Assembly (NCBI RefSeq): GCF_947623445.1
Contig: NC_135243.1
Span: 14,820,501 to 14,884,500, forward strand
DNA length: 64,000 nucleotides
Origin: Clavelina lepadiformis
Lineage: Eukaryota; Chordata; Ascidiacea; Aplousobranchia; Clavelinidae
Reading direction: 5' to 3'
In this document: one piece after another, positions 47,221 to 59,100 of the stretch
Numbering within the stretch: position 1 is the stretch's first letter
Layout of the letters: every line of letters starts with the position of its first letter
Position numbers and translations under genes: made by a program
Notes under the pieces: model-generated
Databases searched by the model: none
What the model saw: the letters and a program-made list of their open reading frames with translations, nothing else
What the model was told of the DNA's origin: nothing

Positions 47221-50200
47221 GGAAATTCAAAATCACAAACAGTTGCTATATATTTAATTGAAATATACAGCATGACTAAATTGCTTACAACAACCGGTAT
47301 TCCCAGGCGGTCACACATCCAAGTACTAACCGGGCTCGAGGTTGCTTAACTTCCGAGATCGAACGAGATTGGGTCTACTTAACCTGGTATGGTCGTAGGC
47401 GTTTTAAAATGAAAGAAAATGACTTTTTCAATTCTAATTCGATTGCATAGGAAATTCAAAACCACAAACAGTTGCTATATATTTCTTTGAAATATACAGC
47501 ATGACTAAATTGCTTATAACAGCCGGTATTCACAGGCGGTTACCCATCCAAGTTATAACCGGGCCCGAGGTTGCTTAACTTCCGAGATCGGGTATACTCA
47601 ACCTGGTATGGTCGTAGGCTATTTCAAAAGAAAGAAAAGGGCATTTTCAATTATAATTCGAGTGCATAGGAAATTAATAAACGCAAACAGATGCTATATA
47701 TTTAATTGAAATATACAGCATGACTAAATTGCTTACAACAACCGGTATTCCCAGGCGGTCACACATCCAAGTACTAACCGGGCTCGAGGTTGCTTAACTT
47801 CCGAGATCCAACGAGATTGGGTCTACTTAACCTGGTATGGTCGTAGGCAAATTGAAATGAAAGAAAATGGCCTTTTCAATTTTAATTCAATTGCATAGGA
47901 AATTCAAAAAAGCAAAAAGTTGTTATAAGTTTGATTGAAAGATACAGCATGACTAAAATGATTACAACACCCGGTATTACCACGCAATCACCCATCCAAG
48001 TATTAACCGGGCCCGAGGTTGCTTAACTTCCGAGATCGGGTCTACTCAACCTGGTATGGTCGTAGGCGTTTTAAAATGAAAGAAAATGGCTTTTTTAATT
48101 CTAATTCGATTGCATAAGAAATTCAAAATCACAAACAGTTGCTATTAATTTAATTGAAATATACAGCATGACTAAATTGCTTATAACACCCGGTATTCCC
48201 AGGCGGTCACCCATCCAAGTTATAACCGGGCCCGAGGTTGCTTAACTTCCGAGATCGGGTCTACTCAACCTGGTATGGTCGTAGGCGATTTCAAAAGAAA
48301 GAAAAGGGCATTTTCAATTATAATTCGATTGCATAGGAAATTAATAAAGGCAAACAGTTGCTAGATATTTGATTGAAAGATACAGCATGACTAAAATGCT
48401 TACAACACCCGGTATTCCCAGGCGTTCAACCATCCAAGTACTAACAGGGCCCGAGGTTGCTTAACTTCCGAGATCGAACGAGATCAGGTCTGCTCAACCT
48501 GGTATGGTCGTAGGCGATTTCAAAAGAAAGAAAATGGCTATTTCAATTCTAATTCGATTGCATAGGAAATTCAAAAAAGCAAACAGTTGCTAGACATTTG
48601 AGTGAAAGATACAGCATGACTAAATTGCTTACAACAACCGGTAATCCCAGGCGGTCACACATCCAAGTACTAACCGGGCCCGAGGTTGCTTAACTTCCGA
48701 GATCGAACGAGATCGGGTCTACTCAACCTGGTATGGTCGTAGGCGAATTGAAATGAAAGAAAATGGCCTTTTCAATTCTAATTCAATTGCATAGGAAATT
48801 CAAAAAAGCAAAAAGTTGTTATAAGTTTGATTGAAAGATACAGCATGACTAAAATGCTTACAACACCCGGTATTACCACGCAATCACCCATCCAAGCATT
48901 AACCGGGCCCGAGGTTGCTTAACTTCCGAGATCAAGTCTACTCAACCTGGTATGGTCGTAGGCGTTTTAAAATGAAAGAAAATGACTTTTTCAATTCTAA
49001 TTCGATTGCATAGGAAATTCAAAATCACAAACAGTTGCTATTAATTTAATTGAAATATACAGCATGACTAAATTGCTTATAACACCCGGTATTCCCAGGC
49101 GGTCACCCATCCAAGTTATAACCGGGCCCGAGGTTGCTTAACTTCCGAGATCGGGTCTACTCAACCTGGTATGGTCGTAGGCGATTTCAAAAGAAAGAAA
49201 AGGGCATTTTCAATTATAGTTCGATTGCATAGGAAATTAATAAAGGCAAACAGTTGCTAGATATTTGATTGAAAGATACAGCATGACTAAAATGCTTACA
49301 ACACCCGGTATTCCCAGGCGTTCAACCATCCAAGTACTAACAGGGCCCGAGGTTGCTTAACTTCCGAGATCGAACGAGATCAGGTCTGCTCAACCTGGTA
49401 TGGTCGTAGGCGATTTCAAAAGAAAAAAAATGGCCTTTTCAATTCTAATTCGATTGCATAGGAAATTCAAAAAAGCAAAAAGTTGTTATAAGTTTGATTG
49501 AAAGATACAGCATGACTAAAATGCTTACAACACCCGGTATTACCACGCAATCACCCATCCAAGCATTAACCGGGCCCGAGGTTGCTTAACTTCCGAGATC
49601 AAGTCTACTCAACCTGGTAAGGTCGTAGGCGTTTTAAAATGAAAGAAAATGACTTTTTCAATTCTAATTCGATTGCATAGGAAATTAGTAAACGCAAACA
49701 GTTGCTAGACATTTGAGTGAAAGATACAGCATGACTAAATTGCTTACAACAACCGGTATTCCCAGCCAGTCACACATCCAAGTACTAACCGGGCCCGAGG
49801 TTGCTTAACTTCCGAGATCGAACGAGATCGGGTCTACTCAACCTGGTATGGTCGTAGGCGAATTGAAATGAAAGAAAATGGCCTTTTCAATTCTAATTCA
49901 ATTGCATAGGAAATTCAAAAAAGCAAAAAGTTGTTATAAGTTTGATTGAAAGATACAGCATGACTAAAATGCTTACAACACCCGGTATTACCACGCAATC
50001 ACCCATCCAAGCATTAACCGGGCCCGAGGTTGCTTAACTTCCGAGATCAAGTCTACTCAACCTGGTATGGTCGTAGGCGTTTTAAAATGAAAGAAAATGA
50101 CTTTTTCAATTCTAATTCGATTGCATAGGAAATTCAAAATCACAAACAGTTGCTATATATTTATTTGAAATATACAGCATGACTAAAATGCTTATAACAG

Positions 50201-51948
50201 CCGGTATTCCCAGGCAGTCACCCATCCAAGTTATAACCGGGCCCGAGGTTGCTTAACTTTCGAGATCGGGTATACTCAACCTGGTATGGTCGTAGGCGAT
50301 TTCAGAAGAAAGAAAAGGGCATTTTTAATTATAATTCGATTGCATAGGAAATTAATAAACGCAAACAGTTGCTAGACATTTGATTGAAAGATACAGCATG
50401 ACTAAATTGCTTACAACAACCGGTATTCCCAGGCAGTCACACATCCAAGTACTAACCGGGCCCGAGGTTGCTTAACTTCCGAGATCGAACGAGATCGGGT
50501 CTACTCAACCTGGTATGGTCGTAGGCGAATTGAAATGAAAGAAAATGGCCTTTTCAATTCTAATTCAATTGCATAGGAAATTCAAAAAAGCAAAAAGTTG
50601 TTATAAGTTTGATTGAAAGATACAGCATGACTAAAATGCTTACAACCCCCGTTATTACCACGCAATCACCCATCCAAGTATTAACCGGGCCCTAGGTTGC
50701 TTAACTTCCGAGATCGGGTCTACTCAACCTGGTATGGTCGTGGGCGTTTTAAAATGAAAGAAAATGGCTTTTTTAATTCTAATTCGATTGCATAGGAAAT
50801 TCAAAATCACAAACAGTTGCTATTAATTTAATTGTAATATACAGCATGACTAAATTGCTTATAACACCCGGTTTTCCCAGGCGGTTACCCATCCAAGTTA
50901 TAACCGGGCCCGAGGTTGTTTAACTTCCGAGATCGGGTATACTCAACCTGGTATGGTCGTAGGCGATTTCAAAAGTAAAAAAATGACTTTTTTAATTATA
51001 AATCGTTTGTATAGGAAATTCAAAATCACAAACAGTTGCTATATATTTAATTGAAATATACAGCATGACTAAATTGCTTACAACAACCGGTATTCCCAGG
51101 CGGTCACACATCCAAGTACTAACCGGGCCCGAGGTTGCTTAACTTCGGAGATCGAACGAGGTCGGGTCTACTCAACCTGGTATGGTCGTAGGCGAATTGA
51201 AATGAAAGAAAATGGCCTTTTCAATTCTAATTCAATTGCATAGGAAATTCAAAAAAGCAAAAAGTTGTTATAAGTTTGATTGAAAGATACAGCATGACTA
51301 AAATGCCTACAACACCCGGTAGTACCACGCAATCACCCATCCAAGTATTAACCGGGCCCGAGGTTGCTTAACTTCCGAGATCGGGTCTACTCAACCTGGT
51401 ATGGTCGTAGGCGTTTTAAAATGAAAGAAAATGGCTTTTTTAATTCTAATTCGATTGCATAGGAAATTCAAAATCACAAACAGTTGCTATTAATTTAATT
51501 GAAATATACAGCATGTCTAAATTGCTTATAACACCCGGTATTCCCAGGCGGTCACCCATCCAAGTTATAACCGGGACCGAGGTTGCTTAACTTCCGAGAT
51601 CGAACGAGATCGGGACTACTCAACCTGGTATTGTCGTAGACGATTTCAAACGAAAGAAAACGACGTTTTCAATTCTAATTAGATTGCATAGGAAATTCAA
51701 AAAAGCAAATAGTTGCTATAAATTTGATTGAAATATACAGCATGACTAAAATGCTTACAACACCCGGTATTCCCAAGCGGTCACCCATCCAAGTACTAAC
51801 CGGGCCCGAGGTTGCTTAACTTCCGAGATCGGGTCTACTCAACCTGGTATGGTCGTAGGCGATTTCAAAAGAAAGAAAAGGGCATTTTCAATTATAATTC
51901 GATTGCATAGTAAATTAATAAACGCAAACAGTTTCTAGACATTTGATT

Positions 51949-51957
51949 GAAAGATAC
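51949..51957. repeat. Target-site duplication of element C, left
   Basis: GAAAGATAC, exact 9-bp match to 53047-53055; single copy at the empty site 54172-54180. Confidence 0.92.
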
Positions 51958-52243
51958 CGTGACGCGACACCTTATCGAAAGACACTTTATCGAACGACAC
52001 TTAATCGAACGACACTTTATCGAACGACACTTAATCGAACGACACCTGATCGAAACGACACCTGATCGAAACGACAGTTGATCGAACGACACTTTATCGA
52101 ACCGAAAGTTGATCAAACGACACTTTATCGAACCGACAGTTAATCAAAACGACAGTTGATCGAACGACACTTTATCGAACCGACAGTTCAAGCAAGATTT
52201 TTGCGTGTTTCTCAAACATTGAAACAATGGGTCATTGTGATGT
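51958..52243. repeat. Element C left terminal inverted repeat
   Basis: 286 bp, nearly the same as the left end of element A, including subrepeat order and count. Confidence 0.88.
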
Positions 52244-52760
52244 TCAGCTATCTGTCCATGTTTGTTTGATAAAGTTGGATTTTGTAATTTTTGAGATATT
52301 GTGATATTTATATAATTTTGCTCTCTCTCCGCATTGAAACGTATTACTCATTTACGCACCAATAACTTGACTAACTATTCTTTTTCGTTCTCTTTTCACA
52401 GCGGGGGCGCGGCGTAACAAGAAGAATTTATAAAAATGTGTCACTTTTAGAAATACCTAATTTACACTAAATTCACTTTCTTTAGTTTTACAATTATGAT
52501 GTATACAGGAAGCCAGATGATGTTTCTACTAACCTGTAATAATCTCATCAGTCTACGACGCATAGGTTTCTAGGTTACTCTCGTACTTAGTAATTCTCGT
52601 GCGTATTCTTGTGATATCTTATTAATATGTGGGCGGGCCGGCCGCCATGCGAAATCGAACACTTTATGATACAAATATAAAATATAGATATAAAATATAA
52701 ACCGTCAACTTTATGATATATACATCACAATTCATTAATGCACACCATTACAAAGACCGC
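52244..52760. other. Internal non-coding region of element C
   Basis: About 520 bp made of the subterminal regions of the parent joined near 52572-52580. It includes the GC-rich patch GGGCGGGCCGGCCGCC. No coding capacity is seen. Confidence 0.75.
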
Positions 52761-53046
52761 ACATCACAATGGCTCATTGTTTCAATGTTTGAGAAACAAG
52801 CAAAAATCTTGCTTGAACTGTCGGTTCGATAAAGTGTCGTTCGATCAACTGTCGTTTTGATTAACTGTCGGTTCGATAAAGTGTCGTTCGATCAGCTGTC
52901 GTTTCGATAAAGTGTCGTTCGATCAACTGTCGGCTCGATTAACTGTCGTTCGATAAAGTGTCTTTCGATCAGCTGTCGTTTCGATCAGGTGTCGTTCGAT
53001 AAAGTGTCTTTCGATAAAGTGTCTTTCGATAAGGTGTCGTAGTACC
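52761..53046. repeat. Element C right terminal inverted repeat
   Basis: 286 bp, nearly the same as the right end of element A. Confidence 0.88.
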
Positions 53047-53055
53047 GAAAGATAC
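53047..53055. repeat. Target-site duplication of element C, right
   Basis: GAAAGATAC, exact match to 51949-51957. Confidence 0.92.
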
Positions 53056-53069
53056 AGCATGACTAAAAT

Positions 53070-53187
53070 GCTTACAACACCCGGTATTCCCAGGCGGTCA
53101 CACATCCAAGTACTAACCGGGCCCGAGGTTGCTTAACTTCCGAGATCGAACGAGATCGGGTCTACTCAACCCGGTATGGTCGTAGGC
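53070..53187 (-). rRNA. 5S rRNA right of element C
   Basis: 118-nt full-length unit starting GCCTACGACC, with GTGTGACCGCC in box C. It begins 23 bp beyond the end of element C and appears uninterrupted. Confidence 0.88.
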
Positions 53188-56100
53188 GATTTCAAAAGTA
53201 AGAAAATGGCTTTTTTAATTATAATTCGTTTGTATAGGAAATTCAAAATCACAAACAGTTGCTATATATTTAATTGAAATATACAGCATGACTAAATTGC
53301 TTACAAAAACCGGTATTCCCAGGCGGTCACACATCCAAGTACTAACCGGGCCCGAGGTTGCTTAACTTCGGAGATCGAACGAGATCGGGTCTACTCAACC
53401 TGGTATGGTCGTAGGCGAATTGAAATGAAAGAAAATGGCCTTTTCAATTCTAATTCAATTGCATAGGAAATTCAAAAAAGCAAAAAGTTGTTATAAGTTT
53501 GATTGAAAGATACAGCATGACTAAAATGCTTACAACACCCGGTAGTACCACGCAATCACCCATCCAAGTATTAACCGGGCCCGAGGTTGCTTAACTTCCG
53601 AGATCAGGTCTACTCAACCTGGTATGGTCGTAGGCGTTTTAAAATGAAAGAAAATGGCTTTTTTAATTCTAATCCGATTGCATAGGAAATTCAAAATCAC
53701 AAACAGTTGCTATTAATTTAATTGAAATATACAGCATGTCTAAAATGCTTATAACACCCGGTATTCCCAGGCGGTCACCCATCCAAGTTATAACCGGGAC
53801 CGAGGTTGCTTAACTTCCGAGATCGAACGAGATCGGGACTACTCAACCTGGTATTGTCGTAGACGATTTCAAACGAAAGAAAATGACGTTTTCAATTCTA
53901 ATTAGATTGCATAGGAAATTCAAAAAAGCAAATAGTTGCTATAAATTTGATTGAAATATACAGCATGACTAAAATGCTTACAACACCCGGTATTCCCAGG
54001 CGGTCACCCATCCAAGTACTAACCGGGCCCGAGGTTGCTTAACTTCCGAGATCGGGTCTACTCAACCTGGTATGGTCGTAGGCGATTTCAAAAGAAAGAA
54101 AAGGGCATTTTCAATTATAATTCGATTGCATAGTAAATTAATAAACGCAAACAGTTTCTAGACATTTGATTGAAAGATACAGCATGACTAAAATGCTTAC
54201 AACACCCGGTATTCCCAGGCGGTCACACATCCAAGTACTAACCGGGCCCGAGGTTGCTTAACTTCCGAGATCGGGTCTACTCAACCTGGTATGGTCGTAG
54301 GCGATTTCAAAAGAAAGAAAATGGCATTTTCAATTCTAATTCGATTGCATAGGAAATTCAAAAAAGCAAATAGTTGCTAAAATATTAATTGAAATATACA
54401 GCATAACTAAAATGCTTACAACACCCGGTATTCCCAGGCGGTCACCCATCCAAGTACTAACAGGGCCCGAGGTTGCTTAACTTCCGAGATCGAACGAGAT
54501 CGGGTCTACTCAACCTGGTATGGTCGTAGACGATTTCAAATGAAAAAAAATGGTCTTTCCAATTCTAATTCGATTGCATAGGAAATTCAATAAAGCAAAT
54601 AGTTGCTATAAATTTGATTGAGATATACAGCATGACTAAAATGCTTACAACACACGGTATTCCCAGGCGGTCACCCATCCAAGTACTCACCGGGCCCGAG
54701 GTTGCTTAACTTCCGAGATCGAACGAGATCGGGTCTACTCAACCCGGTATGGTCGTAGGCAATTTCAAAAGAAAGAAAATGGCATTTTCAATTATAATTC
54801 GATTGCATAAGAAATACAAAAACGCAAACAGTTGCTAAAAATTTGATTGAAAGATACAGCATGACTAAAATGCTTACAACACCCGGTATTCCCAGGCGGT
54901 CAACCATCCAAGTACTAACCGGGCCCGAGGTTGCTTAACTTCCGAGATCGAACGAGATCAGGTCTGCTCAACCTGGTATGGTCGTAGGCGATTTCAAAAG
55001 AAAGAAAATGGCATTTTCAATTCTAATTCGATTGCATAGGAAATTCAAAAAAGCAAATAGTTGCTAAAAATTTAAATGAAATATACAGCATGACTAAAAT
55101 GCTTAAAGCACCCGGTATTCCCAGGCGGTCACCCATCCAAGTACTAACCGGGCCCGAGGTTGCTTAACTTCCGAGATCGAACGAGATCGGATCTACTCAA
55201 CCTGGTATGGTCGTAGGCGATTTCAAAAGAAAGAAAATGGCTTTATGAATTCTAATTAGATTGCATAAGAAATTCAAAATCACAAACAGTTGCTAAAAAT
55301 TTAATTGAAATATACAGCATGACTAAAATGCTTTCAACACCCGGTATTCCCAGGCGGTCACCCATCCAAGTACTAACAGGGCCCGAGGTTGCTTAACTTC
55401 CGAGATCGAACGAGATCGGGTTTAATCAACCTGGTATGGTCGTAGGTGATTTCAAATGAAAGAAAATGAATTTTTCAATTCTAATTCGATTGCATAGGAA
55501 ATTCAAAAAAGTAAACGGATGTTATAAATTTAATTGAAGTATACAGCATGACTAAAATGCTTACAACACACGGTAATCCCAGACTTTCACCCATCCAAGT
55601 ACTAATCGGGCCCGAGGTTGCTTAACTTCTGAGATCGAACGAGATCAGGTCTACTTAACCCGGTATGGTCGTAGGCAATTTCAAAAGAAAGAAAATGGCA
55701 TTTTCAATTATAATTCGATTGCATAAAAAATACAAAAACGCTAACAGTTGCTATAAAAGTAATTGAAATATACAGCATGACTATAATGCTTACAACACCC
55801 GGTATTCCCAGGCAGTCACCCATCCAACTACTAACCGGGCCCGAGATTGCTTAACTTCCGAGATCGAACGAGATCGGGTCTACTCAACCTGGTATGGTCG
55901 TAGGCGATTTCAAAAGAAAGAAAATGGCTTTATGAATTATAATTCGATTGCATAAAAAATACAAAAACGCTAACAGTTGCTATAAAAGTAATTGAAATAT
56001 ACAGCATGACTATAATGCTTACAACACCCGGTATTCCCAGGCAGTCACCCATCCAACTACTAACCGGGCCCGAGATTGCTTAACTTCCGAGATCGAACGA

Positions 56101-59100
56101 GATCGGGTCTACTCAACCCGGTATGGTCGTAAACGATTTCAAATGAAGGAAAATGGTCTTTCCAATTCTAATTCGATTGCATAGGAAATTCAAAAAAGCA
56201 AATAGTTGTTATAAATTTGATTGAAATATACAGCATGACTAAAATGCTTACAGCACCCGGTATTCCCAGGCGGTCACCCATCCAAGTACTAACCGGTCCC
56301 GAGGTTGCTTAACTTCCGAGATCGGGTCTACTCAACCTGGTATGGTCGTAGGCGATTTCAAATGAAAGAAAATGGCTTTTTTAATTATAATTCGTTTGCA
56401 TAGGAAATTCAAAATCACAAACAGTTGCTATATATTTAATTGAGATATACAGCATGACTAAATTGCTTACAACAACCGGTATTCCCAGGCGGTCACACAT
56501 CCAAGTACTAACCGGGCCCGAGGTTGCTTAACTTCCGAGATCGAACGAGATCGGGTCTACTCAACCTGGTATGGTCGTAGGCGAATTGAAATGAAAGGAA
56601 ATGGCATTTTCAATTCTAATTCAATTGCATAGGAAATTCAAAAAAGCAAAAAGTTGTTATAAACTTAATTGAAAGATACAGCATGACTAAAATGATTACA
56701 ACACCCGGTATTACCACGCAATCACCCATCCAAGTATTAACCAGGCCCGAGGTTGCTTAACTTCCGAGATCGGGTCTACTCAACCTGGTATGGTCGTAGG
56801 CGTTTTAAAATGAAAGAAAAGGGCTTTTTTAATTCTAATTCGATTGCATAGGAAATTCAAAATCACAAACAGTTGCTATTAATTTAATTGAAATATACAG
56901 CATGACTAAATTGCTTATAACACCCGGTATTCCCAGGCGGTCACCCATCCAAGTTATAACCGGGACCGAGGTTGCTTAACTTCCGAGATCGGGTATACTC
57001 AACCTGGTATGGTCGTAGGCGATTTCAAAAGAAAGAAAAGGGCATTTTCAATTGTAATTCGATTGCATAGGAAATTAATAAATGCAAACAGTTGCTAGAC
57101 ATTTGATTGAAAGATACAGCATGACTAAAATGCTTACAAAACCCGGTATTCCTAGGCGGTCAACCATCCAAGTACTAACAAGGCCCGAGGTTGCTTAACT
57201 TCTGAGATCAAACGAGATCAGGTCTGCTCAACCTGGTATGGTCGTAGGCGATTTCAAAAGAAAGAAAATAGCATTTTCAATTCTAATTCGATTGCATAGG
57301 AAATTCAAAAAAGCAAATAGTTGCTAAAAATTTAATTGAAATATACAGCATGACTAAAATGCTTAAAGCACCCGGTATTCCCAGGCGGTCACCCATCCAA
57401 GTACTAACCGGGCCCGAGGTTGCTTAACTTCCGAGATCGAACGAGATCGGATCTACTCAACCTGGTATGGTCGTAGGCGATTTCAAAAGAAAGAAAATGG
57501 CTTTATGAATTCTAATTCGATTGCATAGGAAATTCAAAAAAGCAGATAGTTGTTATAAATTTGATTGAAATATACAGCATGACTAAAATGCTTACAGCAC
57601 CCGGTATTCCCAGGCGGTCACCCATCCAAGTACTAACTGGTCCCGAGGTTGCTTAACTTCCGAAATCGGGTCTACTCAACCTGGTATGGTCGTAGGCGAT
57701 TTCAAATGAAAGAAAATGGCTTTTTTAAATATAATTCGTTTGCATAGGAAATTCAAAATCACAAACAGTTGCTATATATTTAATTGAAATATACAGCATG
57801 ACTAAAATGCTTACAACACCCGGTATTCCCAGGCGGTCACCCATCCAAGTACTAACAGGGCCCGAGGTTGCTTAACTTCCGAGATCGAACGAGATCGGGT
57901 CTACTCAACCTGGTATGGTCGTAGGCGATTTCAAATGAAAGAAAATGGATTTTTCAATTCTAATTCGATTGCATAGGAAATTCAAAAAAGTAAACGGATG
58001 TTATAAATTTAATTGAAGTATACAGCATGACTAAAATGCTTACAACACACGGTATTCCCAGACGGTCACCCATCCAATTACTAATCGGGCCCGAGGTTGC
58101 TTAACTTCCGAGATCGAACGAAATCAGGTCTACTTAACCCGGTATGGTCGTAGGCAATTTCAAAAGAAAGAAAATGGCATTTTCAATTCTAATTCGATTG
58201 CATAAAAAATACAAAAACGCTAACAGTTGCTATAAAAATAATTGAAATATACAGCATGACTAAAATGCTTACAACACCCGGTATTCCCAGGCAGTCACCC
58301 ATCCAAGTACTAACCGGGCCCGAGGTTGCTTAACTTCCGAGATCGAACGAGATGGGGTCTACTCAACCTGGTATGGTCGTAAACGATTTCAAATGAAGGA
58401 AAATGGTCTTTCCAATTCTAATTCGATTGCATAGAAAATTCAAAAAAGCAAATAGTTGTTATAAGTTTGATTGAAATATACAGCATGACTAAAATGCTTA
58501 CAGCACCCGGTATTCCCAGGCGGTCACCCATCCAAGTACTAACCGGGCCCGAGGTTGCTTAACTTCCGAGATCGAACGAGATCGTGTCTACTCAACCTGA
58601 TATGGTCGTAGGCGATTGGAAATGAAAGAAAATGGCCTTTTCAATTCTAATTCGATTGCATAGGAAATTCAAAAAAGCAAAACGTTGTTATAAATTTGAT
58701 TGAAAGATACAGCATGACTAAAATGCTTACAACACACGGTATTCTCAGACAGTCACCCATCCAAGTACTAATCGGGCCCGAGGTTGCTTAACTTCCGAGA
58801 TCGAACGAGATCGGGTCTACTCAACCTGGTATGGTCGTAGGCGATTTCAAAACAAAGAAAATGGCTTTATGAATTCTAATTCGATTGCATAGGAAATTCA
58901 AAAAAGCAAATAGTTGCTAAAAATTGAATTAAATTATACAGCATGACTAAAATGCTTACAACACCCGGTATTCCCAGGCGATCACCCATCCAAGTACTAA
59001 CCGGGCCCGAGGTTGCTTAACTTCCGAGATCGAACGAGATCGGGTCTACTCAACCTGGTATGGTCGTAGACGATTTCAAAACAAAGAAAATGGCTTTATG

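Larger units (their letters stand above)
23624..51957 (-). rRNA. Tandem 5S rRNA gene array, segment 3 (about 126 units)
   Basis: The longest uninterrupted part of the array, all on the minus strand, in the same 229/219 bp unit classes. Several spacer types alternate here: those with AAATAGTTGCTATAAATTTG, with AATCACAAACAGTTGCTATA, with AATAAACGCAAACAGTTGC, and with a shorter AAAGTTGTTATAAATTTG form. Multi-unit blocks of about 4 kb are duplicated in tandem (see repeat entries). I see no protein-coding gene in the segment. The count is estimated from length. Confidence 0.95.
51958..53046 (-). mobile_element. Non-autonomous MULE element C (1089 bp)
   Basis: Deletion derivative of the A/B family in a 5S spacer, oriented like A. 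Ends CGTGACGCGACACC and GGTGTCGTAGTACC, TIRs 286 bp each, 9-bp target duplication GAAAGATAC at 51949-51957 and 53047-53055. The left part follows element A up to the GCATAGGTTTCTAG motif (A position about 17068). After about six bases not found at either parent edge (GTTACT) it resumes at CTCGTACTTAG (A position about 18690). The transposase and hAT fragment are both gone. The empty site is at 54172-54180. Confidence 0.92.
50985..54180. repeat. Block of about 1 kb duplicated at 2223 bp, carrying element C
   Basis: 50985-51957 matches 53208-54180 (marker GGTAGTACCACGC at 51319 and 53542). Element C lies at the end of the left copy. Subtracting C and one target duplication leaves a tandem offset of about 1125 bp, or five units. 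Confidence 0.83.
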
